Position numbers and translations under genes: made by a program | Shown: positions 1-12,200 of the stretch, piece by piece | How the letters are laid out: each line of letters starts with the position of its first letter | Numbering within the stretch: the stretch's first letter is position 1 | Notes under the pieces: model-generated | What the model was told of the DNA's origin: nothing | The model's database searches: none | What the model saw: the letters and a program-made list of their open reading frames with translations, nothing else | From: Dryas octopetala | Lineage: Eukaryota > Streptophyta > Magnoliopsida > Rosales > Rosaceae | Assembly: GCA_963921425.1 (NCBI GenBank) | Contig: OY992839.1 | Coordinates: 1,366,501-1,430,500 of the forward strand | Direction: 5' to 3' | DNA length: 64,000 nucleotides

Positions 1-117
1 GGTTTTCAGTACTTTTTTCAGTGATTTCTTCTTGCTTATAAAAAGGGAGGAGAGAGTAAAACGTGGTTTTTCACTTTTTCAGTACTTTTTTCATTGATTT
101 CTTCTTGTTCATAAAAA
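1..117 (+). repeat. Direct repeat of about 40 bp, two copies
   Basis: Positions about 5-46 and 78-118 are near-identical. Each runs from TTCAGTACTTTTTTCA through TTTCTTCTTG to ATAAAAAGG. They are separated by about 30 bp. The left copy is cut by the window edge, so the real repeat may be longer. No function is implied. Confidence 0.6.
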
Positions 118-1409
118 GGCGAATATTATATCTGACCGACTGGCATATTAAGCAAACAAAAGTTTGTAGCCCAGAGTACTATTTATCAGTCAACATTTTT
201 GTGGGTTTTAGTTAGTACTGCATAAAGAGATTCCGATCGACATTTATATAGAGCTAGGCTGAGATGCATATATGCCCCATATGGCCGTATATATATTTGT
301 ACCCATCACTTCTTTTGGATAACATGTACTATTTAATTTGTCTCCAATCTCATATGGTCATGAATTGATAATTGCTATCATTCGACCTTGGAACTTACAC
401 GTACGTGTACTTTCATACAAGTTTTGCTCCTCACAAAATAGTATTTTTTGAAATACGCACGTGTTTATACAGAATTGTCAATTGTTAATATATATACATA
501 TATATGTATATCGGTTTAAACCTACACATTGAGTACCGACTAAATGTTCAAACACGTTTGTGAATTTGATAATGTACATACATGTTGTCATGTTGATTAG
601 ACTGATCTCAGGATTGCGTAAGTTTGTGGTGGCCACCATGGTGTTGTACTTAAGGTATGTCCCATGCAAGTAAAATCAGTAAGGTAATATAGTACTAAGG
701 AGCTTATCAATAAGGAGAGGACTCAGGATGGATCGTACTGTTTAAATTAAGCAGACAAAGAAGTAAATGCAAGGTGGTGCTTAACCCGTTGTGATATTGT
801 GTAGGAGGAAGAGGACAAAATAAAAAATATATATCGATTAAAATGAGTACTGAGCTAATTAATCATGCACGTACGTACGTAATTAAAAAACAACTAGACA
901 AGATCTTATCACGATCTACATGGTATTATAGTACCGAGGGTCCGAGATCGAGAGAGAGAGAGAGATCCACACGTGTGTATGAGATCTGGAAACATGGAGG
1001 AATGGGCCTGGTGTGATTTTAGTGTGTGGTCGACTCTGGGTCTGATTAATCACAGAGAACTTTGATGGATATATCATATGGTGATCATTTTTCTCTTTCG
1101 GTTTCTTTCTGTATTGCATTATATTGGCAACCAAGGAAGATTTTGGTCAACTTCTTATTAATTTTGGTAATAGTTACTCAATATGAATCATGTTTAATTC
1201 CTAGCTTCATGCCTGTACAATATGCATGTACTTATTGTGATTGGCATAAATTCTAGTTTGGTTAATTGCTTGTTCATGGCTTAATTGATTTCGTTGAACC
1301 AAATTTAATGCCTTTCTCTTTTCGACAGGTCAAGGCTTTTAATTACCACCTAAGCCCCAATAACATACAATACGCGTTTGTATACATTAATTAGCTCTTT
1401 AAACTTTAA

Positions 1410-2365
1410 TTGGTGCGTTTAGATGAAGTAATTTGAAACTACTAAGAAATTCACAAATGACGGAATTAAAAATGACGTGATTTAAAATTCTAGAATTTGT
1501 AAATTCTCTTGTTTGGATAAATGTAACCATAATGGAATTTAAATACGAAATTTATAGTAGTTTTATAAAAGAGTGATGGTGATGGTGGCAACAATAAAAA
1601 TGATGTTTGTGGTAAGTTGATGATGGTAGTAGGGGTGATGGCCCACGGGCGAGGGGAGAAATGGTGATGGCAAAAATTGGGGTATTGGAGGTGGTGGCAA
1701 CGGCGACATTGGCGGTGAAGGTGGTGGCGACGGCAACGACAATGGTGATGGTGATGGCACTGGTGATGGAGGCGGCGGCGGCGGTGTCAGTGTCGGTGAT
1801 GGCGGTGTCAGTGGTGGTGACAGTGGCGGCGATGGTAGTGGTAATAGTGGCGGCTGTGGTGGTGTTGGTGGTGGTGGCAGCGGGTAGTGGTAGTGATGGT
1901 GGCAGTGGCAGTGTCGGTGGTGGTGGTGGTAACGGTGGCGACGGTGGTGGTCGTAGTGGTGGTGGCAAAGGTGGCGGCGGTGGTGGTCGTAGTGGTGGCA
2001 AAGGTGGTGGTGGTGGCGGCGGAGGTGGTGTCGGTGGTTGCAGTGGTGATGGTGGCGACAAAGGTGGCGGTGGCGGTGGCAGTGGTGGTGGTGGTAGCGG
2101 CGACATGGTGGTAGTGGTGGTGGTATTGTAATTAATTTGGCAAGGTGATGGGTGGACACGACTTTTTTTTTTTATAAAAATTGGAATTTTGAAAATGACA
2201 CCAATTTAGGTGGAATTTACAGCCTTCAAATCCCAAATTTTTTTCCATATAGAATTTACGAAATTCTATATTTATGGACCCAAACAAGAAAATTAGAGCA
2301 TGTAATTTCTTAAATGCTGAGTTTTGTTTAAATTCCAAATTTTTTTTCTCCATCCAAACACACCA
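1410..2365. mobile_element. MITE-like element with a GGT/GGC minisatellite core
   Basis: The ends are imperfect inverted repeats. The left end reads TTGGTGCGTTTAGATG and the right end, reverse-complemented, reads TGGTGTGTTTGGATG. Subterminal motifs on both sides also match in inverted order, including a TTGTTTGG motif and GGAATTT motifs. TAA flanks the left end at 1407-1409 and the right end at 2366-2368, which would fit a 3-bp target duplication of the PIF/Harbinger type, although the end is ambiguous by one base. The interior is a GGT/GGC repeat tract. No transposase is encoded, so it would be non-autonomous. Confidence 0.45.
1567..2131 (+). repeat. GGT/GGC trinucleotide minisatellite
   Basis: About 565 bp are built almost entirely from GGT, GGC, GGTGGC, GATGGT and related triplets. 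The tract is sharply different from the AT-rich flanks. It leaves long open frames on both strands (Gly/Val-rich on +, Pro/His/Thr-rich on -). These are explained by the triplet periodicity and show no conserved domain or signal peptide. Confidence 0.85.
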
Positions 2366-2638
2366 TAAAGCAATCCAAATCGATATTTGCAGTAAAGTAC
2401 ATAAGGAAAGATTTTGATTCAGTTGGCCTCTGCTCTCTAATAAAACAAATAATTACTTTCAATATAAAAGGAATTATTAATTTGTTCCCATTATTTGTTA
2501 ATTATGTCGGTAGTTGCTCAAAAAATTAAAGAAAAGGTAGATTTCCAATTACATATTGTCAGCAGAAGAAAGGGTTTCATATTTATTAGCTGTACGTACT
2601 CGTCCTTACTCCTTGGGCTATATATTTACTCCAGTCAC

Positions 2639-2663
2639 AGAGAGAGAGAGAGAGAGAGAGAGA
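2639..2663 (+). repeat. (GA)n microsatellite
   Basis: An uninterrupted GA dinucleotide run. A similar shorter run lies at about 951-966. Confidence 0.9.
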
Positions 2664-3044
2664 TCCAGCTACAGAGATACTCTTAGGTTAATGGTCTTAC
2701 CCACTAAAAGCCTTTATGGGGTGGACCCCATTGCCTGACCTTAAATTGCTGATACATAAGGACATAAATCTGGTACTTAATTGACAGAAATCAATTACTA
2801 GCTAGCAAATATCAAACGGGTTCCATAATTTCTCAATGGTAAAATGAATGTTGTCATTTAATTAATAACGATAAAATTATTAATTAATTCACAATTCTGT
2901 GTTTAATTTTAATTGAATTGAGCTGATACATATATGAAGTTCATGATGATGAGATAGCAACTTAATTAAGTATGAATGATTAAAGGAGGCATTATTGGAT
3001 CAATGCTTGGTTTGATGGAAATGGATATGATTCTTAGGAGTATA

Positions 3045-3360
3045 ACTTGGGTCACAATCAAATGGCTTCGATCTTCACTAAAAAGTAAAACTTAATGTAC
3101 ACTCGCTCTCTTCTTGTTGTCTCAAGTCTCAATCAAATGGATTATTCACTAAAAAGTTAAATTGTATATATACTCTCCATCTGTTGGTATATATCTTAGG
3201 TCTTAATCAAATGGGCTCCAAGATTACGTGGTCCTTTGTCTATTGAATAAGATTGCCAACCAAACCACCTAAATTCATTCTCTTTCCTTCCTTTTCCTAC
3301 AAAAATATTTTATCATTAATTCCAATGCTATTTGGGTATGAGTATTAATCAAATGGATTT
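3045..3360 (+). repeat. Diverged short tandem repeat cluster
   Basis: A unit containing TCAATCAAATGG followed by TTCACTAAAAAGT and a TACTCTC-like segment recurs at about 3052, 3128 and 3198. The core ATCAAATGG recurs once more at about 3347. Spacing is roughly 70-80 bp for the first three. Copies are diverged and partly truncated. Confidence 0.5.
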
Positions 3361-6007
3361 AAATGACAAAACCAACCGCTTGAAGGCACACTCTATAAAA
3401 CCCCCTATCTCTTAATATGATGTGGAGACCTCAATCAAAAAAAATAGGTAGTGAAATATGAGTATAGCCAATTAACAACCCACATAATTAACTCACCCCC
3501 CCTCACTCTCTCCCACTCTCATTAAGTTTTTAATCATATGTTGCCTATTATTATATATTTAAGTTCATAATGGAAATTATGGAACCATATTTATTATACA
3601 TTATAATGTATTTATACCAAAATATTTATAATCTGCTTTATAACAATATTTATAATGGAACCATAAAATAATGTAAAGCCTAGAATCTGCTTTACGAAAA
3701 GAAGAAACAAGCACAGTAGCTCTCTTAAATTATAAGCATTGATATGAAACCATTAGCTTAAAGGAAGAAACAAGCCCATAAGTAAAAAGGAGATCCTACT
3801 AGCAATTTTTAACCATCTTCAAAAGTGAAAATAAAGTAGAGTAGATGTGTGATGGGGCAGAATCTAATCTTTAACGATCGACCACAGTGACAGTGCACAG
3901 CTGCTAATGGAAGAATGATGGGATTTTGCATTTAATTGAGGCGATCTCTTACTAATTAAATTTGTATGTTGTCTAGATATGTTAGAGAAATTGAGAGAAG
4001 AAATATACAGATTCCAACAAAATTTGAAGCAAGTCATTGAAAATGATCGATAGTCAGAACACAAAATATGATGCAGAGATACACTAACAGTACAATTATA
4101 TAAAGGTATATCTTTGGTTGATCTTCTATATTAATATTGGTTCCATGATTAAGAGGGTCCCTAGTTAATTAAAAATGGGTCACCCTACCCTACATTAGCC
4201 TGAGTTGCAACTTGCAAAAGATTAACATGAACATAGTACCAAAAATTCATGACAAAAACATTAATGAATATGTGTAAATTGTCCTAAGAGCATCGAGCCA
4301 CGTACTGTGGATTCTTCAACTTGTTTGGTACACATGGAACAAAATAAGGTTAACAGTGAATGAGCTAGGGGTACGTTTTTGATTAATTAATTAATTTGGG
4401 GTGGGCCAAAAGGCCATGGATCATCACCCTGAAATTTGACTCACTTCCCAAACTTGTCGGCTTCAGGTTGTTTCAGAAACACATGAGCCTAAGACTTTAG
4501 TAAGTAGAGTAGAATTTAGAGCCACCCACATTAGCCAATTTGAAGCCACCAGCCAACCTATATCTTTTTTTTTCTTTAACTTCGAATACTTGTGTTTTGC
4601 TCTTAATATCTAATTTAATTAGTAATTCAAAGATATAGGTCCACCGTCCACTGGGACTATTATATATATGACTATATTATATAATTTGTACTAGCTCTAT
4701 ATATATATATAAACATATAGATATATGTTTCACAATTCACATGTTAGATTCATGAATATATTATATACAAGTCGCAGAGTAGATCAACCTGCCTCATGTG
4801 ATACAAATCCGGTCATGTCTAGATTCCAATCAACACAAAAGATAATCAAAACTACTATGGGGCAGCGTAAGTAAACCACATCTCGTGAATCAAATGTATC
4901 GATCTAGGTAAAGATGAAAACAAAGATTATTAACACAATATCAACACATAAAATATAGATTTGAGATTGAAATTTATTTAGATTATACGAAAGAGTGCAA
5001 AAATGCAAAGCACGTTGTTGGAGATCTTGGCCATGACAGCTCATTGTGTAGAAGATGTACAAAGTACAATGGTAAATTTGAGCAGAGCGACAGAGACGGA
5101 CAATTGCAACCTGAAAATTCTTTAAGAGAGAATAAGTAGGCAGTAGAAACAAGGACGTCGTTGTTGGTGTTGTAAAGAATGGAGTGTATGTGTACAGAAA
5201 ATTGGTATATATAAATCAATTGCTAAAATTAGATGGATGAGGTCCCCCACCTCTGTTACAAAGGGCCAAGAATTCTACACTGAAAACCATAGGCCATAGG
5301 ATTCTGTTTTGCAAGCCTGTGGCTAGGGGGGATGGTCTGTCACACTTTCAAGTCAGGCCGTCGGTGTTTCGACAAATGAAACAACCACTTTAGACTCTTT
5401 ATATATACATGAATGATCAAAGATTGTATTTTTATAATTCGGAATCTTAATATCTCATGACATTTATTTTTGGATAAACTATATTTTTAGCCATGTAGTT
5501 TTAATTTTTCTAAATTATGCATTCAACATGAAATTTTTTCAGTATTTTCACTCTCATTCTGAGCATTTGGAATTAATGAAAGAGAGGAAGTTTCACTTTG
5601 TTATAAATTAATTAAGTCGTAAATCTTGTCTTATTATTGACATTGTAGTCATTAATTAACAAATAAAGTTATCTTATTATTACCAGTCTCAATCTCAAAC
5701 TCTCTAAGCAATAGGAGCTAAAGAGGAGGACAAAGAAAATGACAGCAGGGGAAGATATTAAGGTAGTGTTTAATTAATGCCGGTATGTGCAAACGTCTCG
5801 TGCCCAAAGTAAGTGCATCAAGTACTGCACACACCCTTTTTACCCACCCAACTTACCTACCAAAAAAGTGTGGGGATGAAAATTCAGAGCAGTATAATCG
5901 AAAGCCCAAAAGTACTGGTGAAAATTAAATTACTGAAAAGAGAGAGTTATTTTTTTCTTATTTTTACAAGATGACCTTGTAAAGGTGTTTGTTACAAACT
6001 TACAGTA

Positions 6008-6427
6008 GAAGGCTTGTTTGATTGTTGTGGAGGACTAAAAAGTTATTGTGGATAACAATTTTCAATCACCCACAGTAGTTTTGGTGTTTGATAAAAAAAT
6101 GAAAAAAGTGTTTTATCCCACAATTCTTAACTCTTCATAGCAAAAATAGAAAGCAAGTTTGTAGGTGCTTTTAAAAGCTACAGTGAATCAAAACAATAAT
6201 AAAAATTTTATTTTACCCATAATACCATCATTTTAGTAATTATAAATAATCACATCAGTTTTATATTACAATTTACCAAACACCTTTATACTGTTTTTTT
6301 TACTCACAACACTTTTGAAAATATAGTTTACCAAATACTCAATTATTTTACTTCACAACGGACTCTACTTCACAACTAATTTACTTCACAACTGTTTTTT
6401 ATTGTAGTAATCTCAAACTAAGTCTTC
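6008..6427. mobile_element. MITE-like element with CAGTA flanks
   Basis: The left end GAAGGCTTGTTTG pairs with the right end, reverse-complemented GAAGACTTAGTTTG. CAGTA directly flanks both sides (6003-6007 and 6428-6432) and looks like a 5-bp target duplication. Inside, motifs such as GGTGTTTGATAAA on the left and TTTACCAAACACC on the right are also inverted relative to each other. The 420-bp element has no coding capacity. The superfamily is not clear. Confidence 0.55.
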
Positions 6428-6667
6428 CAGTATATGAGATATTTTTCTCACCTATAACCGGATTTGATTCCCTTTCCTTGCCAGTGTTACTCTGCTTGTG
6501 TCCGTTAGTGGCTGAAATTTTGCAAAAGGGGTTGCAGGGATTACTCTCTTTAGTTACATCGGTCAACCAAAAATTTCATGCATAAAAATTACTCTTTTTT
6601 TTGGCCATGTCATGAAAATATCCTTTTTATTTTGTCTAAATTTTCGTCGGAACACATTTCTTACTTA

Positions 6668-7025
6668 GGCCTTCTACAATGGTGATCTCCAAATATTCAA
6701 TACTTAAATCAATTTTAGGTATCAAAAAGTGTAAAAATATAGATTTTGAGGATCAAATATGAGAATATTAATATTTAACTCATTTATTTGTTGGTGGACC
6801 AGCCATTTAATTTGGTGACAGGCAAGCCATTTAATGGCTTTTATTTATTGGTGGGCCAGCTATTTAATTTGGTTTTAGGTATAGTCTATACCAAAAATTA
6901 GGGATAACTTTTGGGTCTCAAAAAATTATGGGGATCACATTCAAGCCCATTGTGATTGGATTATATCTATTTTATACCCAAAAAATGAATTTAAGAATCA
7001 GATTCAGACTGTATTGCGGAAGGCC
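6668..7025. mobile_element. Tourist-like (PIF/Harbinger) MITE
   Basis: The left terminal repeat GGCCTTCTACAATGG pairs with the right end, which reads GGCCTTCCGCAATAC when reverse-complemented. The element is 358 bp and is directly flanked by TTA on both sides (6665-6667 and 7026-7028), the usual 3-bp target duplication of PIF/Harbinger elements. The interior is AT-rich, with a short repeated segment around 6790-6870 (ATTGGTGGACCAGCCATTTAA-like). No open frame is present. Confidence 0.7.
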
Positions 7026-7612
7026 TTAGAGACCACTGTCCTCCCACACACAACAGAGGTCTGGACAATCAAATAATTGGGAGTAACCCAAAAGAGGTCT
7101 GTCAATGGCGTCAAGCCACAATAATGAACTCAGGTCAGATGTACATCTGAGTTTGAGAAATTCTACATAAACATATAATCAAAAACAATAATGCTAGTTA
7201 TCCCACATTTTTTCCCATATTTGTATCTCACATGATGTGTCATTACTTTACTGGAAGGGTATTTTCTTTTTCTTTTTTAGGTTTTATTTTTTAATTTGTA
7301 GTGTCTAATGTATGAATGTCATGTAAAATAGTATGCAATTGTGGTATAAAAATGTGGTAAGTGTAGCATTACTGAATCAAAAATTCAATTTTATATGACA
7401 ATAAATTCATTGTAATATATAAAACAAGATAATTAAGTAAAGAATCCAAATACTTGGATTAAACATGCACGAGATGTAACTGAACAGGTGGGGATATTAT
7501 TAGCTGCTAAACGTGAACCTGAGCTTGGTTTACAATTACAACTTCCATAAAAGCTACAAAAAGAGAAATTACAAAAAAAAAAAAAAAAAAAAACTGAAAA
7601 GTCTATTGCTAA

Positions 7613-8874
7613 CTAACGGCCGTTAGCGAGAGGGCTAACGGCGGAGTCCTTGCAAGGACTAGGTGGCACAACCCCACAACTGCTCTTTCCACAAGCCACA
7701 AGGCGTTGCACGAAACCCTCAATTCTCTGTCCGTTTGTCTCCGTCAGTAACCGCTTCCCGCCAAATGGTAACGACTCCACTCCTCTCTCCTTCAACACCT
7801 CCACTTCCACCTCCGATCTCGGCCCCACAACCCCTTCACTCCCCAATCCGTTCGCCTGCACACAAATACATGTCGTAACCGCCGTCAATCACTCCGTCAC
7901 AAAACAAACAGAAAACATAAACCAAAAAATAAAAATCTAAATACCTGAATTCTGACGTAGTCCGTACGGTTCCAACAGAAGGCGTTCCCCACCATCTGGT
8001 CAATGGTCTCGGAGACTCCGTCAAGCACAATGTCAACGACCGAAGACGCCGAGCACTCACCGTTAAAACGGTTTTTCCGTCCTCCTGTCAAGGGTCCGTT
8101 ACCTAACGACAAAACTAATAAGTCCTCAACGCCGTTAACGGCGGGGAAGTCGCGCTTGTTGTGAAGCACGTGAGTCACTGCCGCGGCCGTCGGGTTGTTC
8201 ATCACCAGACCGCCGTCTACGGCCGAGCACGAGGTCTTTTCGTCAACGGAGCTCAGGCTGAACGGCTTGAACAGGCCCGGCGTCGCTGACGTGGCGCGGC
8301 ACACCTTCCACAGCTCGAAGTTGAAACTCGGCGACTCGGACGCGTCGGCTCGGGAGAACACGAACGGGGCGGAGCTCTTCATGTCGTAGCAGGGCACCAG
8401 GAGAGGCTTACACGTGTCCTTGAGCGTCCAGACCTTGCCGTCCTCCTGCCTCGTTAGCAACTCAGTTAGGGCCTTGTCCATGCTTCTGCCGGAGTATCTC
8501 CGTCCCCGGCGGAACACTCCGGCGCGCCTCACCTTGAATAACTTCAAGTTCTTCTCGGAGACAGCGTTCACAGCGTCTCTAGCCGTGTACAGAGGGCGGC
8601 CGGAGCCGTCATCGGCGACGAGCATGGCGGCGAAGATGGCTCCGATGCCGGTTCCGGTAATGAGGTCGAAGAAATCGGCGATTTGAGCATGGGAGTCGCC
8701 GGTCTTGAGGCGGATCTGATCCTCGAGGTGAACGAGGGCCGCTCCGGCGACAATGCCGGTGGTTCCGCCACCGTCAATGCTGAGAATCCGAGTCTTGTTG
8801 GAGGTTTCGCAGTGAGAGAGCCATTTCTGCTCGAGTTTCGTAAAGATCTCTAGGGTTACCTTACTCAGCTCCAT
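7613..8874 (-). CDS. PLP9: Patatin-like protein of the pPLAIII group (PLP9/pPLAIII-delta type)
   Basis: Exons 8874-7945 and 7855-7613 encode 390 residues; the intron is a clean GT-AG of 89 bp. The protein has the patatin fold signatures: DGGG at residues 34-37 in the form DGGGTTG, GTGIG at 74-78 where classical patatins have the nucleophile motif GxSxG, and the catalytic-type DGG at 220-222. Serine replaced by glycine is the known hallmark of the plant pPLAIII subgroup, whose members act on phospholipids and galactolipids and affect cell elongation and wall stiffness. The start MELSKV and the C-terminus SPCKDSAV match what I recall of Arabidopsis PLP9 (STURDY). The frame stays open upstream to 8988, but that extension is low-complexity Tyr-Ile encoded by a TA repeat, so 8874 is preferred. 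Next to RRF and TIC-like as in Arabidopsis. Confidence 0.93.
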
Positions 8875-9225
8875 TTCTCCAGCAGTGACTGCGCTTCTAT
8901 GTATATATATATATATATATATGCTAGTCTGATTGTTTGAAAAATATTTGGAAAGAGTGTGTGGAAAAGCGAATGAGCGAGTCGTCACGCTTTGTTGGTG
9001 AGAGGCGTTAATAATGGCGGAACAATATATGCGCTCGCAGTTTTTTCAGTTTCTCTCTGAAAAAAAAAAATCTGTGGTTTTGGAGAAGAGGAGAGAGTTT
9101 GTATTTGGTTTTGGACTTTTGGGTAGTTGAGAGTTAAAACCAACACAACAGTAGTGCTGGGGAGAGTGTGTGAGTGTGAGACTGTGAGAGTGAGAGTGGG
9201 ACGGCGTGTTTGGGAAGGAACTTGG

Positions 9226-9235
9226 TTATATATAC
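9226..9235 (-). promoter_or_regulatory. Candidate TATA box of the patatin-like gene
   Basis: GTATATATAA on the minus strand lies about 350 bp upstream of the ATG at 8874. It sits at the edge of a GC-richer block. The implied 5' UTR of roughly 320 nt includes GA/GT-rich stretches at 9060-9200. This rests on position and motif only. Confidence 0.35.
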
Positions 9236-12200
9236 GCGAGCTCTTCTTCTTGTCACTTGTAGTTGTAGGCTTGTAGCTGGTTTGTTTTTTTTTTTTTTTA
9301 ATAAAAATAAATAAATTTACTTTATGTTCTTACAAATCGTGTGTGGTGTGCTTGCACGTGCAACTGCGCGTGTTGTTTTCGGGTTACGGGAAGCGCGAAC
9401 CTCGGCTTCTTAGCCGGCTCAGCTGCCGCTCTTCGTCAACTCCCCGTTCGTTTTTACATCCTTACATTTATTTTCTTTTCTATCTTCATGTGTTTTTTGT
9501 TCATTTTTTATTTTCTATTGTCTTTAGAATATTTTAGAAATTAGATTCCAATTTGGGAAAGAGACTGGAAATGAAGGTGAAGCAGACTGGAAGGCTGGGA
9601 TTGACTAACGCAGTAGTCTTGCCAGATAATCGCCCAAATCTAAGTAATTGATCCACCAATAAAGAAATCAAGGTATTAACTGGTTGCACGTTTTTCTTTA
9701 TTTTTCAAAATATGGTACTATTGTCATGGCTCAAAGAAAATGTAGAAAAAGGCTTGGTTGGATATTTGATGAAAAAAAAAAGAAGGCTTTAGTTGGATGT
9801 CATTGAAGGGTATACATACAATAATATATATATATATATATACAGAGGCTCCTTCTGTTGAGGTATATCTCAACTTATTTATGTTGAGGTATACCATATT
9901 GGGGCCCACACGAGTCGTTTTGTGTTGATCCGAACCGTTCATTTTTTTACATTTCTATTGATAGATCATCCTTGCAAAAAATTAGCCGAATCGGAAATCA
10001 TTTGCCTATCTAACTTTGATCAAATAAATTGACGAACCAAATATTTTTGATGAAACCGTCCATTTGTTTTATAAAAGTTAGATAGGCAAATGATTTCCGA
10101 TTTGGCTAATTTTTTGCAAGGATAATCTTTCAATGAAGATTATCCTTGCGAACGGTTCGGATCGACACAAAACGACTCGTGTGGGCCCCAATAATGTCAT
10201 ACCTCAACATAAGTAAATTGAGATATACCTCAATAGAAGAAGCCTGTATATATATATATATGTAGGAGCTAAGTAATAGACAACAAGTTTTAAGGTGTAA
10301 CTTGTAAGGCATGATCAATATCTTGACTTAGTGTAATAATATACAAGAATGATGGATTCATAACATTTTATAGGTATGTGTTATGGATATGTTGGAAAAA
10401 GAATTTATACTCATGTACGTGTGTGTGTGTATATATATATAATTTTATTAATTTCAGATGCATGCGGATGTTCGAGCCTCTATATATATATATATACACA
10501 TGTATGTGTGTGTGTATGTTTGTATACTTGATCTTCCCTGATAAAGGAATATGCTAGCTACTTGATGTAAGTAGAGATGAAAAGTAAACAAAAACAAAAA
10601 GACATGTTATGCAAACTCTGAAAATATACATACTTGCTTGGAACACAAAAGTCTACAGAAAGTGAAAGAAAGGGCTTGATGGGTCCTAAGGCTAAGTAGA
10701 TTCTACATAGATATAGGCAAGTACCAAGAGCACAAGATGTGGCCGGGAGCAGAAGCACATGTAACGCACTCAATATGAATTAATATGACCTAGTTAAGCT
10801 AATAGCTACATATCACAGAGAAATGGTAGTACCTAGCTAGCTACCTAGTTAGGTGCCTGCAGTTTCCAGGAGGCCGACTTTAAGGCCTTGAGTTGTGAAG
10901 ACGAATGGTTTACAAATTTACATGTATCAATATCATATATATATCAATATTGACAAGGATGATACCTTCATATTAATTGGCTAGCAAAAAGAGTCGACGT
11001 ACCTCAAATTTACATGTGGAAGCTACCCAAACCATGCATGCATTCTTCAATTGCAGATCACCATCAATTTCGATCCTTTTTGTATTTTCTCGATTGGCAA
11101 TTAGCTAGCCAATTAACCCCCCTTGTCACGTCATTTTACTATGCAATAATATGAAGCCAAGTTTGAAAACTTTGGATGCTCGATCCGCCATCAATTAATG
11201 GAATTAATTAGTGTACGTATTTTAATTTATTATAATCTTTAATTGGATCATTGTATATATCTGAATGAAATGCGACATAGTTCTGTAAAATCTCAATATG
11301 TGTTTTCTTAATTATATGATTTTTCTTATGATTAACATTATTTTTGGTGCGTGCCATAAAATTTACTTGTGACGGCTCTGTCCTTGTTCTAGTATATATA
11401 CATATTAATTATATGATCTGCACAAACCCATTTGCATTAAATCAAGATCCTAACATAATTTGAATAATTATGCATTAATATATCATACGATTTTTAAGTT
11501 TTTGCCCAAAATAGTTTCCGATCCATCTCTCCCCCTATTGATATCTCTGTGTACTCCACCTGCTAAAACAGTCTGTCTCATCACAGGGTATCCATGACAC
11601 AGTCGCAGACAGACAAACACCATTTCTAAAATATTAAAGGCCCAGCTCTACTACTGCTTTCAATTATAAATGATACGATCCATACCAATTAGGTCACGAC
11701 ATTCATGTCAAAACTTGAACAACATACCAAACTTATTTTCATCTTCCCTCACATACAACAACATGATATCGATCTCTATGATATTTTTCCGAAATTTCCT
11801 AGAAATTTCAACTTTTTTTATTTTTTGCTTTTTCCAAAAATCCTTCAAGCAAAGTTTGTGTTGCTACATATGGTAACGTCCCAATCAGACTTTTCTAATA
11901 TGTGTAAATTGCTCCACATCATTCTTTTAAATTGGGCATGGACCATTTACGGTAATGGGTTGAACATTCAATCATTGATTGGACCAAACCTAAAGATATC
12001 GTACGTACGCGTGCACATTTTGATTTACTTCTCAGTCAAGTCTTAGAAGAAGTAGAACCTAGGCCTAATCTTTTTGTGAGGATGAAGAAAGGCGTGTTTG
12101 ATAAGTTTAATTACAAGATTACTTTCCAAAATAAATTTAAAATGTCCTTTTGGGAATTGAGGCTGTGCCAAAATTGAAGCTATATATGCTATATTGCTAT

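Larger units (their letters stand above)
1..7612. other. Gene-free AT-rich region with MITEs and simple repeats
   Basis: No coding gene could be supported in this stretch on either strand. Open frames are short, lack recognisable domains and have no plausible splice partners. It holds a duplicated 40-bp block at the very start, a MITE-like element with a GGT/GGC minisatellite, a diverged repeat cluster near 3.05-3.36 kb, two further MITE-like elements at 6.0-7.0 kb, GA microsatellites and a poly-A run at about 7569-7593. The DNA just before 7612 lies downstream of the patatin-like gene stop and should include its 3' UTR. Confidence 0.6.

Noticed and set aside
1552..2159. Long Pro/His-rich and Gly/Val-rich open frames on both strands
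   Set aside because: They arise from the GGT/GGC triplet tract. Several frames are open at once, no domain or splice structure is present, and composition alone explains them.
8875..8988. Upstream in-frame extension of the patatin-like protein
   Set aside because: It includes a Tyr-Ile repeat from a TA microsatellite, and the MELSKV start matches the family N-terminus.
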